Shown here: positions 1 through 8,524 of the stretch, piece after piece
Numbering within the stretch: position 1 is the stretch's first letter
How the letters are laid out: the number at the start of each line of letters is the position of its first letter
Source: Brevundimonas halotolerans
GTDB lineage: Bacteria > Pseudomonadota > Alphaproteobacteria > Caulobacterales > Caulobacteraceae
DNA length: 64,000 bases
NCBI RefSeq assembly: GCF_003730275.1
Contig: NZ_QTTA01000010.1
Location: 62,001-126,000 of the forward strand
Reading direction: 5' to 3'
Notes under the pieces: generated by a model
What the model saw: only the letters and a program-made list of their open reading frames with translations
Told to the model about the DNA's origin: nothing
Databases searched by the model: none
Translations under genes and position numbers: made by a program

Positions 1-173
1 GCGCGAAGGGCCGCCTCGATCAGCGGCAGGCGCGCGGGCCAGTCGCCCTGGTCGTGCCAGATGTTGAAGGTGGCGACCGTCAGGCCGGAGGCGTAGCCAC
101 CGGCTCGACCCGTCGCGCAGGCGGCGAGCGACAGGGCGGGGAGGGCGGCCAGCAGGCGACGGCGGGTGGTCAT
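1..173 (-). CDS. EEP-family (endonuclease/exonuclease/phosphatase) lipoprotein, N-terminal fragment
   Basis: The gene runs off the left edge, leaving 57 codons from the ATG at 173. The protein starts MTTRRRLLAALPALSLAAC, an arginine-containing signal peptide ending in a lipobox (LAAC), so it should be an exported lipoprotein. It continues with LTVATFNIWHDQGDWPARL; TFNIWHDQGDW resembles the first strand of the EEP fold, where the Asn helps bind the catalytic metal. The substrate cannot be told from this fragment. It is divergent from the gene at 312. Confidence 0.6.
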   Translation of the reverse strand, partial: MTTRRRLLAALPALSLAACATGRAGGYASGLTVATFNIWHDQGDWPARLPLIEAALR

Positions 174-311
174 GACGCGATACTCCGTACGGCCGGCGGC
201 AACCTTACGAAGATTTCACCCGGGGCGACGCATCTGTTCAACCCTGTCAGCGCCTCTTCCCCCATAGAAGCCGGGAACATTCTGTTTCAGGCCGCTTGAG
301 AGGATCAAACC

Positions 312-713
312 ATGGACGAGGGCATCGTCGCCATTTTCATCGTCGGGACCATCTTCGCCGCTATCGTGGCGATCGTTGTCGGACCCAGCTATCTGAAGAG
401 TCGCGAGCGTCGGGAGATCCAGACGACGGTTCGCACCGCCATCGACAAGGGCCAGCCCCTGCCGCCCGAGGTGATCGAGGCGCTGAGCAAGGACATCACA
501 AAGAATCTGCCGTCGCGCACCAAGGACATCCGCCGCGGAATCATCTGGCTGGCTGTAGGTATCGGCATCGCCGGTTTCAGCCTGATCAATAATCTGGGCG
601 AGCGCGAGTGGAGTGACCATGTCGGCGACGGTATGCTGGCCTTCGCCGTCATTCCGGCGACCATCGGCCTGGCCTTCCTGATCCTGAGCTTCTTCAACAA
701 GAACAGGGACTGA
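312..713 (+). CDS. DUF6249-type small membrane protein
   Basis: 133 residues. There is an N-terminal transmembrane helix (about residues 4-24), a soluble stretch with QPLPPEVIEAL, then two more hydrophobic helices (about 75-93 and 107-127). This layout matches the DUF6249 family of unknown function. The start has an AGAGGA ribosome site 8 bases upstream. The ECF sigma gene begins 26 bases downstream, so the two are probably co-transcribed and this protein may act in the signalling of that sigma factor; that role is inference. Confidence 0.75.
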   Translation: MDEGIVAIFIVGTIFAAIVAIVVGPSYLKSRERREIQTTVRTAIDKGQPLPPEVIEALSKDITKNLPSRTKDIRRGIIWLAVGIGIAGFSLINNLGEREWSDHVGDGMLAFAVIPATIGLAFLILSFFNKNRD

Positions 714-739
714 GGCCGGGATCGAAGGGGGACACGACC

Positions 740-1300
740 ATGACCCAACCCGGCCTGTCCGACCGGCACGATGTGGAGCTGGCCGCCCTGGCGGCGGCCA
801 GCGACCGGCGGGCGTTCGGCGAACTGGTGCGGCGACATTCGTCGACCGTGCGGGCACTGCTGCGGCGGATGGGGGCCCAGCCCTCGCTGGCCGATGACAT
901 CGCCCAGGATGCCTTCATCCTGGCCTATGAGCGGTGCACCGAGTTTCGCGGCGAAGGCACCTTCGCGGCCTGGGTCAAGCGTATCGCCGCGCGCCTCTAT
1001 CTCAAACGACGCGAGAAAGAGGCGCGCTATGTTTCGGAAGATTCGGCAGAAGATCAGGTGTCGAGTGTCGATCCCCTTGGCCGGTTCGACCTGGATGCGG
1101 CCCTGCAGACCCTGAGCGAGGCAGAGCGCCTGTGTGTGTCCCTCGGCCACGGGGCCGGGATGACCCATCCGGAGATCGCGGCTGCCCTAAATTTGCCGCT
1201 TGGAACGGTGAAGTCTCATGTCAAACGTGGTCTGGATAAACTCCGCCAGATACTCAATCCCGGGGCTGGCGAAACAGGGAGGGACTCGCATGTCGGTTGA
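740..1300 (+). CDS. ECF-type RNA polymerase sigma factor
   Basis: 186 residues with the two-domain architecture of extracytoplasmic-function sigma factors. Region 2 lies at about residues 15-85 (ADDIAQDAFILAYERC, then FAAWVKRIAARLYL). Region 4 lies at about 120-175 with a helix-turn-helix ending in LPLGTVKSHVKRGLDKLR. An AAGGGGG ribosome site precedes the ATG. The last codons overlap the start of the next gene, a membrane protein that is a plausible cognate anti-sigma factor. The regulon is unknown. Confidence 0.9.
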   Translation: MTQPGLSDRHDVELAALAAASDRRAFGELVRRHSSTVRALLRRMGAQPSLADDIAQDAFILAYERCTEFRGEGTFAAWVKRIAARLYLKRREKEARYVSEDSAEDQVSSVDPLGRFDLDAALQTLSEAERLCVSLGHGAGMTHPEIAAALNLPLGTVKSHVKRGLDKLRQILNPGAGETGRDSHVG

Positions 1301-1709
1301 TGAATTCGATCCCTTCATCGAGCGCGCCTTTGACCGGACGCCGCCGATGCCGGACACGGCCCTGTTCGTGGCCGATCTGGACGCCCGCCTGCAGAGTGGC
1401 GCTCGCTTCCGCGCAGTCGGTCTGGGGATTGCGGGTGCGATCGGCGGGGTCGTGGCCCTGCGCGAGATGCTGACCCTCGACATGGATCTGGGCGGCGCCG
1501 AGGCCCTGCCGGGCGTGGACGCGGCGCAGGCGGCGGGCCAGTCGATCAATCTGGATGTGGCCTCGGCCCTTCAGGCGGCGCTGGAGCGCTGGGGCGTGGC
1601 GGATCTGGCTCTGGGCGGTCTGGGCAGTATGCAGATGTTCTGGATCGCGGCGGCGGCCGTGGCGGCCCTGGCGCTGGCCGGCGTGGTGCGCCTGTCGCAG
1701 GACGTCTGA
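1290..1709 (+). CDS. Small membrane protein, candidate anti-sigma partner
   Basis: 139 residues from an ATG preceded by GGGAGGG; the start lies inside the 3' end of the sigma gene, indicating translational coupling. The N-terminus is acidic and soluble (DEFDPFIERAFDRTPPMPDTALF), with hydrophobic helices near residues 45-60 and 110-132. No zinc-binding HxxxCxxC anti-sigma motif is present. Position and topology suggest an anti-sigma factor, but no known family is recognised from sequence alone. Confidence 0.65.
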   Translation: MSVDEFDPFIERAFDRTPPMPDTALFVADLDARLQSGARFRAVGLGIAGAIGGVVALREMLTLDMDLGGAEALPGVDAAQAAGQSINLDVASALQAALERWGVADLALGGLGSMQMFWIAAAAVAALALAGVVRLSQDV

Positions 1710-1788
1710 GCCGGACGCCACGGCCTGCGGGTGACGTGGTCCCCCGGGGCGGTTATGCTGCAATGCGAAAGCTGTCCCGGAGCCGACC

Positions 1789-2625
1789 ATGTCCAGCCAG
1801 AAACAGGAAACCGTCCGTCGCCTTGCCGCGCCGGATATCCAGTCCCGCAAGGGCAAGGAGCCGCTGGTCTGCCTGACCGCCTATGACGCGCCGACGGCGG
1901 CGCTGCTGGACGAGCATTGCGACCTGCTGCTGGTCGGCGACAGCGTGGGCATGGTGGTGCACGGCCTGCCCAATACGGTCGGCGTGACGCTGGAGATGAT
2001 GATCCTGCACGGGCAGGCCGTCATGCGCGGGGCGAAACGGGCCATGGTCGTCGTCGACATGCCGTTCGGCAGCTACGAAGGCGGCAAGGAACTGGCCTAT
2101 CAGAACTGTGCCCGCGTGATGAAGGAAACCGGGGCGCAGGGGGTCAAGCTGGAAAGCGGCCCGACCGTGCCCCAGACCATCGCCTATCTGGTGGAGCGCG
2201 GCATTCCGGTGATGGGGCATGTGGGACTCAGGCCCCAGGCGGTGCTCACCGAGGGGGGGTTCAAGGCCAAGGGCAAGACCGAGGACGAGCGCCTGCGCGT
2301 CATGGCCGAGGCGGAGGCTACCGCCGACGCCGGGGCCTTTGCCGTGGTGATCGAGGGTGTGGCCGAAGGTCTGGCCGGCGAGATCACCCGCGCCATCACT
2401 GTGCCGACCGTCGGGATCGGGGCCTCGGCCGAGTGTGATGGCCAGATTCTGGTGACGCCGGACATGCTGGGCCTGTTCGACTGGACGCCCAAATTCGTGC
2501 GCCGGTATGGCGATATGCGGGGCCATATCCTGTCCGGCGTGGCAAGCTATGCCGAAGATGTTCGTGCCCGCCGTTTTCCTGCCGAAGTCGAGACCTATTT
2601 CTCGCGCAAGCCGGTCGCGTCGTAG
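1789..2625 (+). CDS. panB: 3-methyl-2-oxobutanoate hydroxymethyltransferase
   Basis: 278 residues, normal for PanB. The enzyme adds a hydroxymethyl group from 5,10-methylene-THF to alpha-ketoisovalerate, giving ketopantoate for pantothenate and CoA synthesis. Family motifs are LTAYDAP near residue 30, LLVGDSVGMV (Mg-binding Asp), MGHVGLRPQ and VGIGASAECDGQILV. It stands alone: panC is about 17 kb away on the other strand (19448-20308), so the pathway is split. Confidence 0.96.
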   Translation: MSSQKQETVRRLAAPDIQSRKGKEPLVCLTAYDAPTAALLDEHCDLLLVGDSVGMVVHGLPNTVGVTLEMMILHGQAVMRGAKRAMVVVDMPFGSYEGGKELAYQNCARVMKETGAQGVKLESGPTVPQTIAYLVERGIPVMGHVGLRPQAVLTEGGFKAKGKTEDERLRVMAEAEATADAGAFAVVIEGVAEGLAGEITRAITVPTVGIGASAECDGQILVTPDMLGLFDWTPKFVRRYGDMRGHILSGVASYAEDVRARRFPAEVETYFSRKPVAS

Positions 2626-2740
2626 CGGTTTTTCGCTGCGGACAGATTATGCGCTTTTTCAATGGGGGCGTCTCGACCCGGGCCGAAAATGGTCTAGGGT
2701 CGCGCCGAACTCAGATTAACGACTTGGGGCGTGCTTTTTC

Positions 2741-3520
2741 GTGACGGATATCTTCGAGCAGGTCGAGGAGGAGCTTCGCTCCGACCGCTATAAGCGACTG
2801 GCCAGAACGTGGCTGCCCGTGGTGGGCGGCATCCTTGTGCTGGCCCTGATTGCGGCGCTGGGGTGGTGGGGCTGGCAGTCGTACCAGACGTCGCGCGCCG
2901 CCAATGCGTCTGTCGCCTATGAGCGGGGCATCGAGGCCTTGCAGACCAATGATCTGGCTGCCGCCGAATCCGCCTTTGCCGAGGCCGAGCGTGAGGGCAA
3001 TGGTGCCTACAAATCCATGGCGCTGGCCCAGCGCGCCGGTCTGGCCCTGGCCGCCAACCGTGTCGACGAAGCCATCGAACTGCTGGACCGGTCGGCCAGG
3101 GCGGTCGGCGATCCGCTGCTGTCCGACTCCTCGGCGTTCAAGGCCGCCCTGCTGGTGATGGACACCGACGCTACCTATGAGGACATCGAGGGACGCCTGA
3201 CGCCGCTGACCCGCGAAGGTCGCCCGTTCCGGCCCCAGGCGCTTGAAGCGATGGCCATGGCCCAGCTGCAGTTCGGTAAGAACACTGAGGCCCGCGCGAC
3301 CTTCGTTCAGCTGCAACTGGGACAGGACGTGCCCGACACGGTTCGCCAGCGCGCCCAGGCCGCGATCGCCATGATCGACGGTGGCACGCTCGGCTCGCTG
3401 CCCGGCACCCTTGCCGCCCAGAAGGCTCCTCCGGAGGTGGTCTCGCCGCAAGAAGCGGGCGCTTCGCCTGAGGCACAAGCCCAGGCACCGGCGTCGGCCC
3501 AACCGGCCCCCGCCGAATGA
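2741..3520 (+). CDS. Membrane-anchored tetratricopeptide protein (YfgM-like)
   Basis: 259 residues from a GTG start. A cytoplasmic N-terminus is followed by one transmembrane helix (about 27-47, LPVVGGILVLALIAALGWWG), then alanine-rich TPR-like helices and a disordered Ala/Pro tail. Proteins of this type commonly sit just upstream of bamB and are thought to assist envelope protein folding. Its stop overlaps the bamB start by 4 bases (ATGA), so the two are coupled. Confidence 0.85.
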   Translation: MTDIFEQVEEELRSDRYKRLARTWLPVVGGILVLALIAALGWWGWQSYQTSRAANASVAYERGIEALQTNDLAAAESAFAEAEREGNGAYKSMALAQRAGLALAANRVDEAIELLDRSARAVGDPLLSDSSAFKAALLVMDTDATYEDIEGRLTPLTREGRPFRPQALEAMAMAQLQFGKNTEARATFVQLQLGQDVPDTVRQRAQAAIAMIDGGTLGSLPGTLAAQKAPPEVVSPQEAGASPEAQAQAPASAQPAPAE

Positions 3521-4920
3521 CGTCCACGTTCAGGAGTATGTCTATGAACCGGTTCGCCAGAACGCTGCTCGTCTGTGGCGCGGCCCTGTCAGTCGCTGCT
3601 TGCGGGACCGTCAGCAGTCTCCTGCCCTTCAGCCTCGGCCGCTCGCCGGATGCGGGGCCGGTCGCCTCGCAAGGCGAGCGTCTGTCGGTACTGGAGTTCG
3701 ATCAGGCCATGGTGCCGTCGCCGGCGCTGGCGGGGCGTGACTTCTTCATCCCCGGTCCGCAGGCCGCCGTGTCCTGGCCGATGCCGGGCGGCAATGCCGA
3801 GAATGCGGTCGAGCATGTGATTGCGGGTGCTGACTTCACCATCGCCTGGCGGCGCAACATCGGGGCAGGCTCGGCCCGGACCCGCCAGGTGATGTCCCCG
3901 GCCGTGGCCGAGAACGGTCGCATCTTCGCCCTGGACGCCGAGCATACGGTGTCGGCCCTGGATGCGCAGAGCGGATCCGTCATCTGGCGCGCCTCGGTCA
4001 AGCCCGAGGGCCGCGAGGGCGGTGGCTTTGGTGGTGGCGTCGCCCTGAGCGGCGGCAAGGTGTTCGTCTCGTCCGGCTATCGCACCATGACGGCCTTTGA
4101 CCAGACCAGCGGTGCCATGCTGTGGCAGACGCCCGTCGATGTGCCGATCCACGGCGCCCCGACTGTGGCCGGATCGCGGGTCTATGTCGTGGATCTGGAC
4201 AACCAGGTCATTGCGTTCGACGTGAACACCGGCTCGGTTGAGTGGTCGTACCGTGGCATCGTCGAGCCCGCGCGGATCATGCGGGCTTCCAGCCCGGCCA
4301 TCACCGGGGATACGGTGATCGCCCCCATGTCGTCGGGCGAGGTCTTTGCCTTTCGCGCCACCACGGGCCAGCCGGTCTGGCAAGAAGAACTGTCGCGCAC
4401 GACCCGCACCAGCGCCCTCTCGGAAATCCGGGACGTCGCCGGTCGCCCGGTGATCAGCCGTGGCTTCGTCTATGCGGCCAGCCATTCCGGTGTGCTGGCG
4501 TCGATGGATGTCCGCACGGGCGAGGCCCGCTGGCAGGTGCCAGTCGCCGCCGTCAACGCGCCGCTGCCGGTCGGCGACGTGGTCTATATCGTGTCCAAGG
4601 CGGGCGAGCTTAGCGTGCTGAACCGCGAGACGGGTCAGGTCTACTGGACCAAGGACCTGAACGAGGGCCGGGTGCGTCAGGAGGGCGGCTTCTTCGGCTT
4701 TTTTGATCGCACGGTGCGTCCGTCGTGGTCGGGGCCGCTGCTGGCGTCCAACCGTCTGGTGCTGACCAACTCCGATGGCGAGCTGGTGGGGCTGAACCCC
4801 AAGACGGGCGAGGTCATCTCGACCCTGAACCTCGGGGCGGCATCCTATGTGGCGCCGACGGCTTTCAACGGGGCCATTCTGGTCGTCACGGATCGCGGTG
4901 AGGTGATCAGCGTCCGCTGA
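3517..4920 (+). CDS. bamB: Outer membrane protein assembly factor BamB
   Basis: 467 residues. A signal peptide with lipobox LSVAAC (Cys29 from this start) indicates an outer-membrane lipoprotein. The rest is a PQQ-like beta-propeller with repeated blades of the form [39 protein letters not shown] and [13 protein letters not shown]. BamB is part of the BAM complex that inserts outer-membrane beta-barrels. An internal ATG at 3544 is an alternative start that would still give a good signal peptide. Confidence 0.93.
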   Translation: MTSTFRSMSMNRFARTLLVCGAALSVAACGTVSSLLPFSLGRSPDAGPVASQGERLSVLEFDQAMVPSPALAGRDFFIPGPQAAVSWPMPGGNAENAVEHVIAGADFTIAWRRNIGAGSARTRQVMSPAVAENGRIFALDAEHTVSALDAQSGSVIWRASVKPEGREGGGFGGGVALSGGKVFVSSGYRTMTAFDQTSGAMLWQTPVDVPIHGAPTVAGSRVYVVDLDNQVIAFDVNTGSVEWSYRGIVEPARIMRASSPAITGDTVIAPMSSGEVFAFRATTGQPVWQEELSRTTRTSALSEIRDVAGRPVISRGFVYAASHSGVLASMDVRTGEARWQVPVAAVNAPLPVGDVVYIVSKAGELSVLNRETGQVYWTKDLNEGRVRQEGGFFGFFDRTVRPSWSGPLLASNRLVLTNSDGELVGLNPKTGEVISTLNLGAASYVAPTAFNGAILVVTDRGEVISVR

Positions 4921-4960
4921 TCCGCCTTTCGGCTACAAGAGAAACACGCTAGACGCCGCT

Positions 4961-6586
4961 ATGGCCTTGAAACTCGCCATTGTCGGCCGCCCCAATGTGG
5001 GCAAGTCCACCCTGTTCAACAGGCTGGTGGGAAAACGCCTGGCCCTGGTCGACGACCGGCCGGGGGTTACGCGCGATCGTCGCTATGCCAAGGGCAGTCT
5101 CGGCGATCTGGAACTGACCCTGATCGACACGGCCGGATTCGAGGACATCACCGACGACAGTCTGGAATCGCGCATGCGCGAACAGACCGAGGCGGCGATC
5201 AGCGACGGCGACCTGATCCTGTTCATGGTCGATGCCCGCGAAGGCGTGACCCCACTGGACCGCATCTTTGCCGAACGGCTGCGGCGTCAACCCAAGCCGG
5301 TCGTGCTGGTCGCCAACAAGTCCGAGAGCCGGGAAAGCGGTGGTGGCGTCGGCGAGGCGCATGCATTGGGCTTTGGCGAGCCGGTGGCGCTTTCGGCCGA
5401 ACACGGTGAGGGGATGGCGGACCTGTATGCCGCCCTTGTGGCTGCTGCTGGGCAGGAATCCTTCATCGCCGACGAAGAGGACGACGCCGACAAGCCGATC
5501 CGCATCGCCATCATCGGTCGCCCCAATGCCGGCAAGTCGACCCTGATCAACCGGTTGATCGGTGAGGATCGCATGCTGACCGGTCCCGAGGCCGGCATCA
5601 CCCGCGACTCCATCTCGGTCGACTGGGAATATGAGGGGCGGAATATCCGGTTGGTCGACACGGCCGGCATGCGCCGCAAGGCCCGCGTGCAGGAGAAGCT
5701 GGAGAAGCTGTCGGTCGCCGACACCATCCGCGCCATCACCTTTGCCGAGGTGGTCGTGCTGGTGATGGACAAGGACAATGCCTTTGACATCCAGGACCTG
5801 CAGCTGGCCGATCTGGTCGAGCGCGAGGGCCGGGCCATTGTCTATGTGGCCTCGAAGTGGGACCTGGAAGAAGAACCCCAGGCGCGTCTGGCCGAGCTGA
5901 CGCGGCTGGCGGACAGCAAGCTGTCCCAGCTGCGCGGCACGCCGTTCGTGGCCCTGTCGGCGCATTCGGGCTGGGGCGTGGACCGGTTGATGCCTGCCAT
6001 CATCAAGGCCCATGAGACCTGGTCGGTGAAGGTGAAAACCCGCGACCTCAACGACTGGCTGGCTGTGGCCACGCAGCGGCACCCGCCCCCCGCCGTTGAC
6101 GGCAAGCGGATCAAGCCGAAATACATGGCCCAGACCAAGGCTCGCCCGCCGACCTTTGTGCTGTTTGCCAGCCGGGCATCATCGATGCCCGAGACCTACA
6201 AGCGTTATTTGATCAATGCCTTGCGGGAGAGTTTTGACCTTCCGGGTACGCCCATGCGCCTGACCGTCAAATCGGGCGGGACCAATCCCTATGCCGAGGG
6301 CGGCGCCAAGTCGGGGCCGGAACGCTACAAGGGGGCCGCCAAGACCGCACCGCGCCGGATCAAGAAGGCCGAAAAGGCCGAGGCCCTGTCCAACCTGCCC
6401 GGCAAGGCGCTGGAGCAGAAGAAGGCCGGTGGCCCCAAGCCGAAGATCGTCAGCGGCCTGAAGGCGCGGTCGTCCAAGAAGGCCGGTCAGAGCGTGGCGG
6501 TGCAAAAGGGCGCCCGCGGCGGCGCCCGCCAGGTCAGCCGCTCCGGCCGCATCCGCACTGGCCAGAAGCACGCGCCGAAGAAGTAG
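4961..6586 (+). CDS. der: Ribosome biogenesis GTPase Der
   Basis: 541 residues with two tandem GTPase domains: P-loops GRPNVGKST (about residue 8) and GRPNAGKST (about 188), with G3 motifs DTAGFED and DTAGMRR. A KH-like domain follows near 360-440. The C-terminal ~100 residues are a Lys/Arg/Ala-rich tail that makes the protein longer than a typical Der of ~440-500. Der acts in 50S subunit maturation. The gene follows bamB by 40 bases, a common bacterial arrangement. Confidence 0.96.
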   Translation: MALKLAIVGRPNVGKSTLFNRLVGKRLALVDDRPGVTRDRRYAKGSLGDLELTLIDTAGFEDITDDSLESRMREQTEAAISDGDLILFMVDAREGVTPLDRIFAERLRRQPKPVVLVANKSESRESGGGVGEAHALGFGEPVALSAEHGEGMADLYAALVAAAGQESFIADEEDDADKPIRIAIIGRPNAGKSTLINRLIGEDRMLTGPEAGITRDSISVDWEYEGRNIRLVDTAGMRRKARVQEKLEKLSVADTIRAITFAEVVVLVMDKDNAFDIQDLQLADLVEREGRAIVYVASKWDLEEEPQARLAELTRLADSKLSQLRGTPFVALSAHSGWGVDRLMPAIIKAHETWSVKVKTRDLNDWLAVATQRHPPPAVDGKRIKPKYMAQTKARPPTFVLFASRASSMPETYKRYLINALRESFDLPGTPMRLTVKSGGTNPYAEGGAKSGPERYKGAAKTAPRRIKKAEKAEALSNLPGKALEQKKAGGPKPKIVSGLKARSSKKAGQSVAVQKGARGGARQVSRSGRIRTGQKHAPKK

Positions 6587-6621
6587 GGTAAGGTCTGCCG
6601 GATCGAGCTGGAGAACCGACC

Positions 6622-7128
6622 ATGCTTTCCACCCTGATATTGCTGGCCCTGCTTCAGGCTGACCCCGTCAGTTGTCATGAGGTCGCCACCAACGACCGCC
6701 TCGCCTGTGGGCGCCGCGCCGTCGAAAAGGCAGAGGCGCGCCTAGCGGAATTCGACGTCACCGATTGCGCGGAGGCGATGACCACACTCGAGATGAACGC
6801 CTGTGGTGCCCTCGACCTCGCCCGCGCCGAAGAGCAGATGTTTCGCTATCTCGGTTTGGCGCTCGAACGTGTCAGTCGCTCGGACCAGGAAGCCACCGGC
6901 CCGGACCCCGTGGAGAGCGCACGCTATCTGGAAGCGTCCCAGCTTGCATGGGCAGAGTACGCCAATCAGGCTTGCCTGGCTGTCTATGAGCATTGGAAAG
7001 GCGGCACCATTCGGGGCATCATGTGGCAGGGCTGCCGGATCGAGCTGACGCGGGAGCGGACGCACACGATCTGGGCCAACCATCTGACCCACATGGATAA
7101 CTCACCCCCGGTCCTGCCGGAGCCCTAG
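6622..7128 (+). CDS. LprI/DUF1311-family secreted protein
   Basis: 168 residues with a short hydrophobic N-terminus. Six or more cysteines and the family signature TLEMNACGALDLARAEEQM, then ASQLAWAEYANQACLAVYE, GGTIRGIMWQGCRIELTRER, match the DUF1311 (lysozyme inhibitor LprI) family. The member studied in Mycobacterium inhibits lysozyme; a periplasmic role here is inference. The next gene starts 6 bases downstream. Confidence 0.75.
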   Translation: MLSTLILLALLQADPVSCHEVATNDRLACGRRAVEKAEARLAEFDVTDCAEAMTTLEMNACGALDLARAEEQMFRYLGLALERVSRSDQEATGPDPVESARYLEASQLAWAEYANQACLAVYEHWKGGTIRGIMWQGCRIELTRERTHTIWANHLTHMDNSPPVLPEP

Positions 7129-7134
7129 ATCGAG

Positions 7135-7809
7135 ATGTCCAGAGGTGTCGCAGTTCTACTGACGTTGCTGGTGCTGGCCGCCGCCGTGTTTACCGGCTGG
7201 TACAGTAACCGTCGGGTCCTCTATTTCCCGCCCGAGTTTCAAAAGCAGGTCAACGACTGCGAGCTCCAAGGCGTTCAGTCTCGCGAACAGGTTCAGGACG
7301 ACTTTCAAGCCGCCTGGTTCTCAGGCGTGCTCGGCGATCTGGAAGAGCCGTCGCTGTTTCAGCGCCCTGATGGCTCTCTACGGTCCGTACGCCTCACCCT
7401 CATTCCCAGCTTTCACCCCCCGTTCTCGGTCAGGGTCGACACGCGTGCCGATGGCCGGATGGTAATGACCGAGAAGCGCCTCGCACCTTTGGATTACAAC
7501 TGGAAGAGGGAAGGACGGTTCTCGGGAGAACGCGTACGCCTGCTGTCTGATAGCGAAGCTCAAGCCCTGAACTCGGTCCTAGCCGAAACCGGACTGGGCG
7601 AGGTGCGGTCGACGGGCTGTAGCGACGGTGTGCTCGACGGAATGTCGTGGATCGTTGAAATTTCCGATCCCGAGCACGGGTACCGGTATCACTATCGCCA
7701 GTGGGCACAGGACGAACCGGTTCGCGACTTCGGCCAGCACATGCTGGGTCTGGCGGGGTGGGACGACCTGCCTCCGGAACTCAGGCCTTTGAAGCCTTCC
7801 AATCCTTGA
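7135..7809 (+). CDS. Hypothetical membrane-anchored or exported protein
   Basis: 224 residues. The N-terminal helix (about 4-22, VAVLLTLLVLAAAVFTGWY) is an uncleaved anchor or signal. The remaining soluble part has two cysteines (NDCELQG, STGCSDG) and no domain I recognise. It follows the DUF1311 gene by 6 bases and probably shares its transcript. Its last 29 bases overlap the 3' end of the convergent SDR gene. GC and codon use look less biased than in neighbours, which may indicate weak selection or transfer. Confidence 0.6.
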   Translation: MSRGVAVLLTLLVLAAAVFTGWYSNRRVLYFPPEFQKQVNDCELQGVQSREQVQDDFQAAWFSGVLGDLEEPSLFQRPDGSLRSVRLTLIPSFHPPFSVRVDTRADGRMVMTEKRLAPLDYNWKREGRFSGERVRLLSDSEAQALNSVLAETGLGEVRSTGCSDGVLDGMSWIVEISDPEHGYRYHYRQWAQDEPVRDFGQHMLGLAGWDDLPPELRPLKPSNP

Positions 7810-8521
7810 AGCTCACCATCACGGGCGGCACCTTGTCGCCCCGGGCGAGATCGACGATCAGGGGCGCGATTTCGGACGGATGAGGCAGGGTCTCGGGATC
7901 CTCACCGGGATAGGCCTGGGCCCGCAGGCGGGTCCGCATACGGCCGGGGTCCAGCACGGTGGCGCGGATCGGGGTGGACTCGATCTCATCGGCCCAGCAG
8001 CGCACGAGAACCTCGGCGGCGGCCTTGGTCGCGGCATAGCTGCCCCAGAAGGCTTTGGGCGCACTGACCAGGCTGGTGGTCAGATGGATGGCGCGGCCCG
8101 CGTCTGAGGCGCGCAGCAGCGGCTCCAGCGAACGGATCAGGCGATAGACCGCGGTCAGATTGACCTTTTCGATCTTGGCGAACTGGCGCGGGTCCGCATG
8201 GGCCACCGGGGTCAGGCCCTCGGCCCCCATGGTGGCGGCGGTGTTGACCCAGATGTCCAGCCGCCCGAACCGCTCGTAAAGCGCCCCGCCCAGCCGGTCG
8301 ATGGCGCCGCCATCGACCAGATCGAACGGGATCAGAGTGGCGTGCTGACCGGTGGCGGCAAAGATGGCGTCGTCCAGCTCTTCCAGACCGCCCTGGGTGC
8401 GGGCCGTGGCCACGACGTGGGCGTCGGCGCTGGCGAGTCCGAGGGCGGCTTCGTAGCCGATGCCGCGCGAGGCACCCGTTACCAGAGCGATACGGTCTTT
8501 CAGCACAGGGGTCTCAACCAT
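7781..8521 (-). CDS. SDR-family NAD(P)-dependent oxidoreductase
   Basis: 246 residues with a Rossmann fold. The cofactor motif TGASRGIGYEAALGL lies near residue 15, VNTAATMGA replaces the usual NNAG strand, a catalytic Ser sits in TTSLVSAPK, and the YxxxK pair is in SYAATKAA. The TAR sequence after beta-2 suggests NADPH preference. It starts 3 bases after the purF stop, at the end of the radA-cvpA-purF run. The substrate is unknown. Confidence 0.88.
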   Translation of the reverse strand: MVETPVLKDRIALVTGASRGIGYEAALGLASADAHVVATARTQGGLEELDDAIFAATGQHATLIPFDLVDGGAIDRLGGALYERFGRLDIWVNTAATMGAEGLTPVAHADPRQFAKIEKVNLTAVYRLIRSLEPLLRASDAGRAIHLTTSLVSAPKAFWGSYAATKAAAEVLVRCWADEIESTPIRATVLDPGRMRTRLRAQAYPGEDPETLPHPSEIAPLIVDLARGDKVPPVMVSFKDWKASKA

Positions 8522-8524
8522 GAA

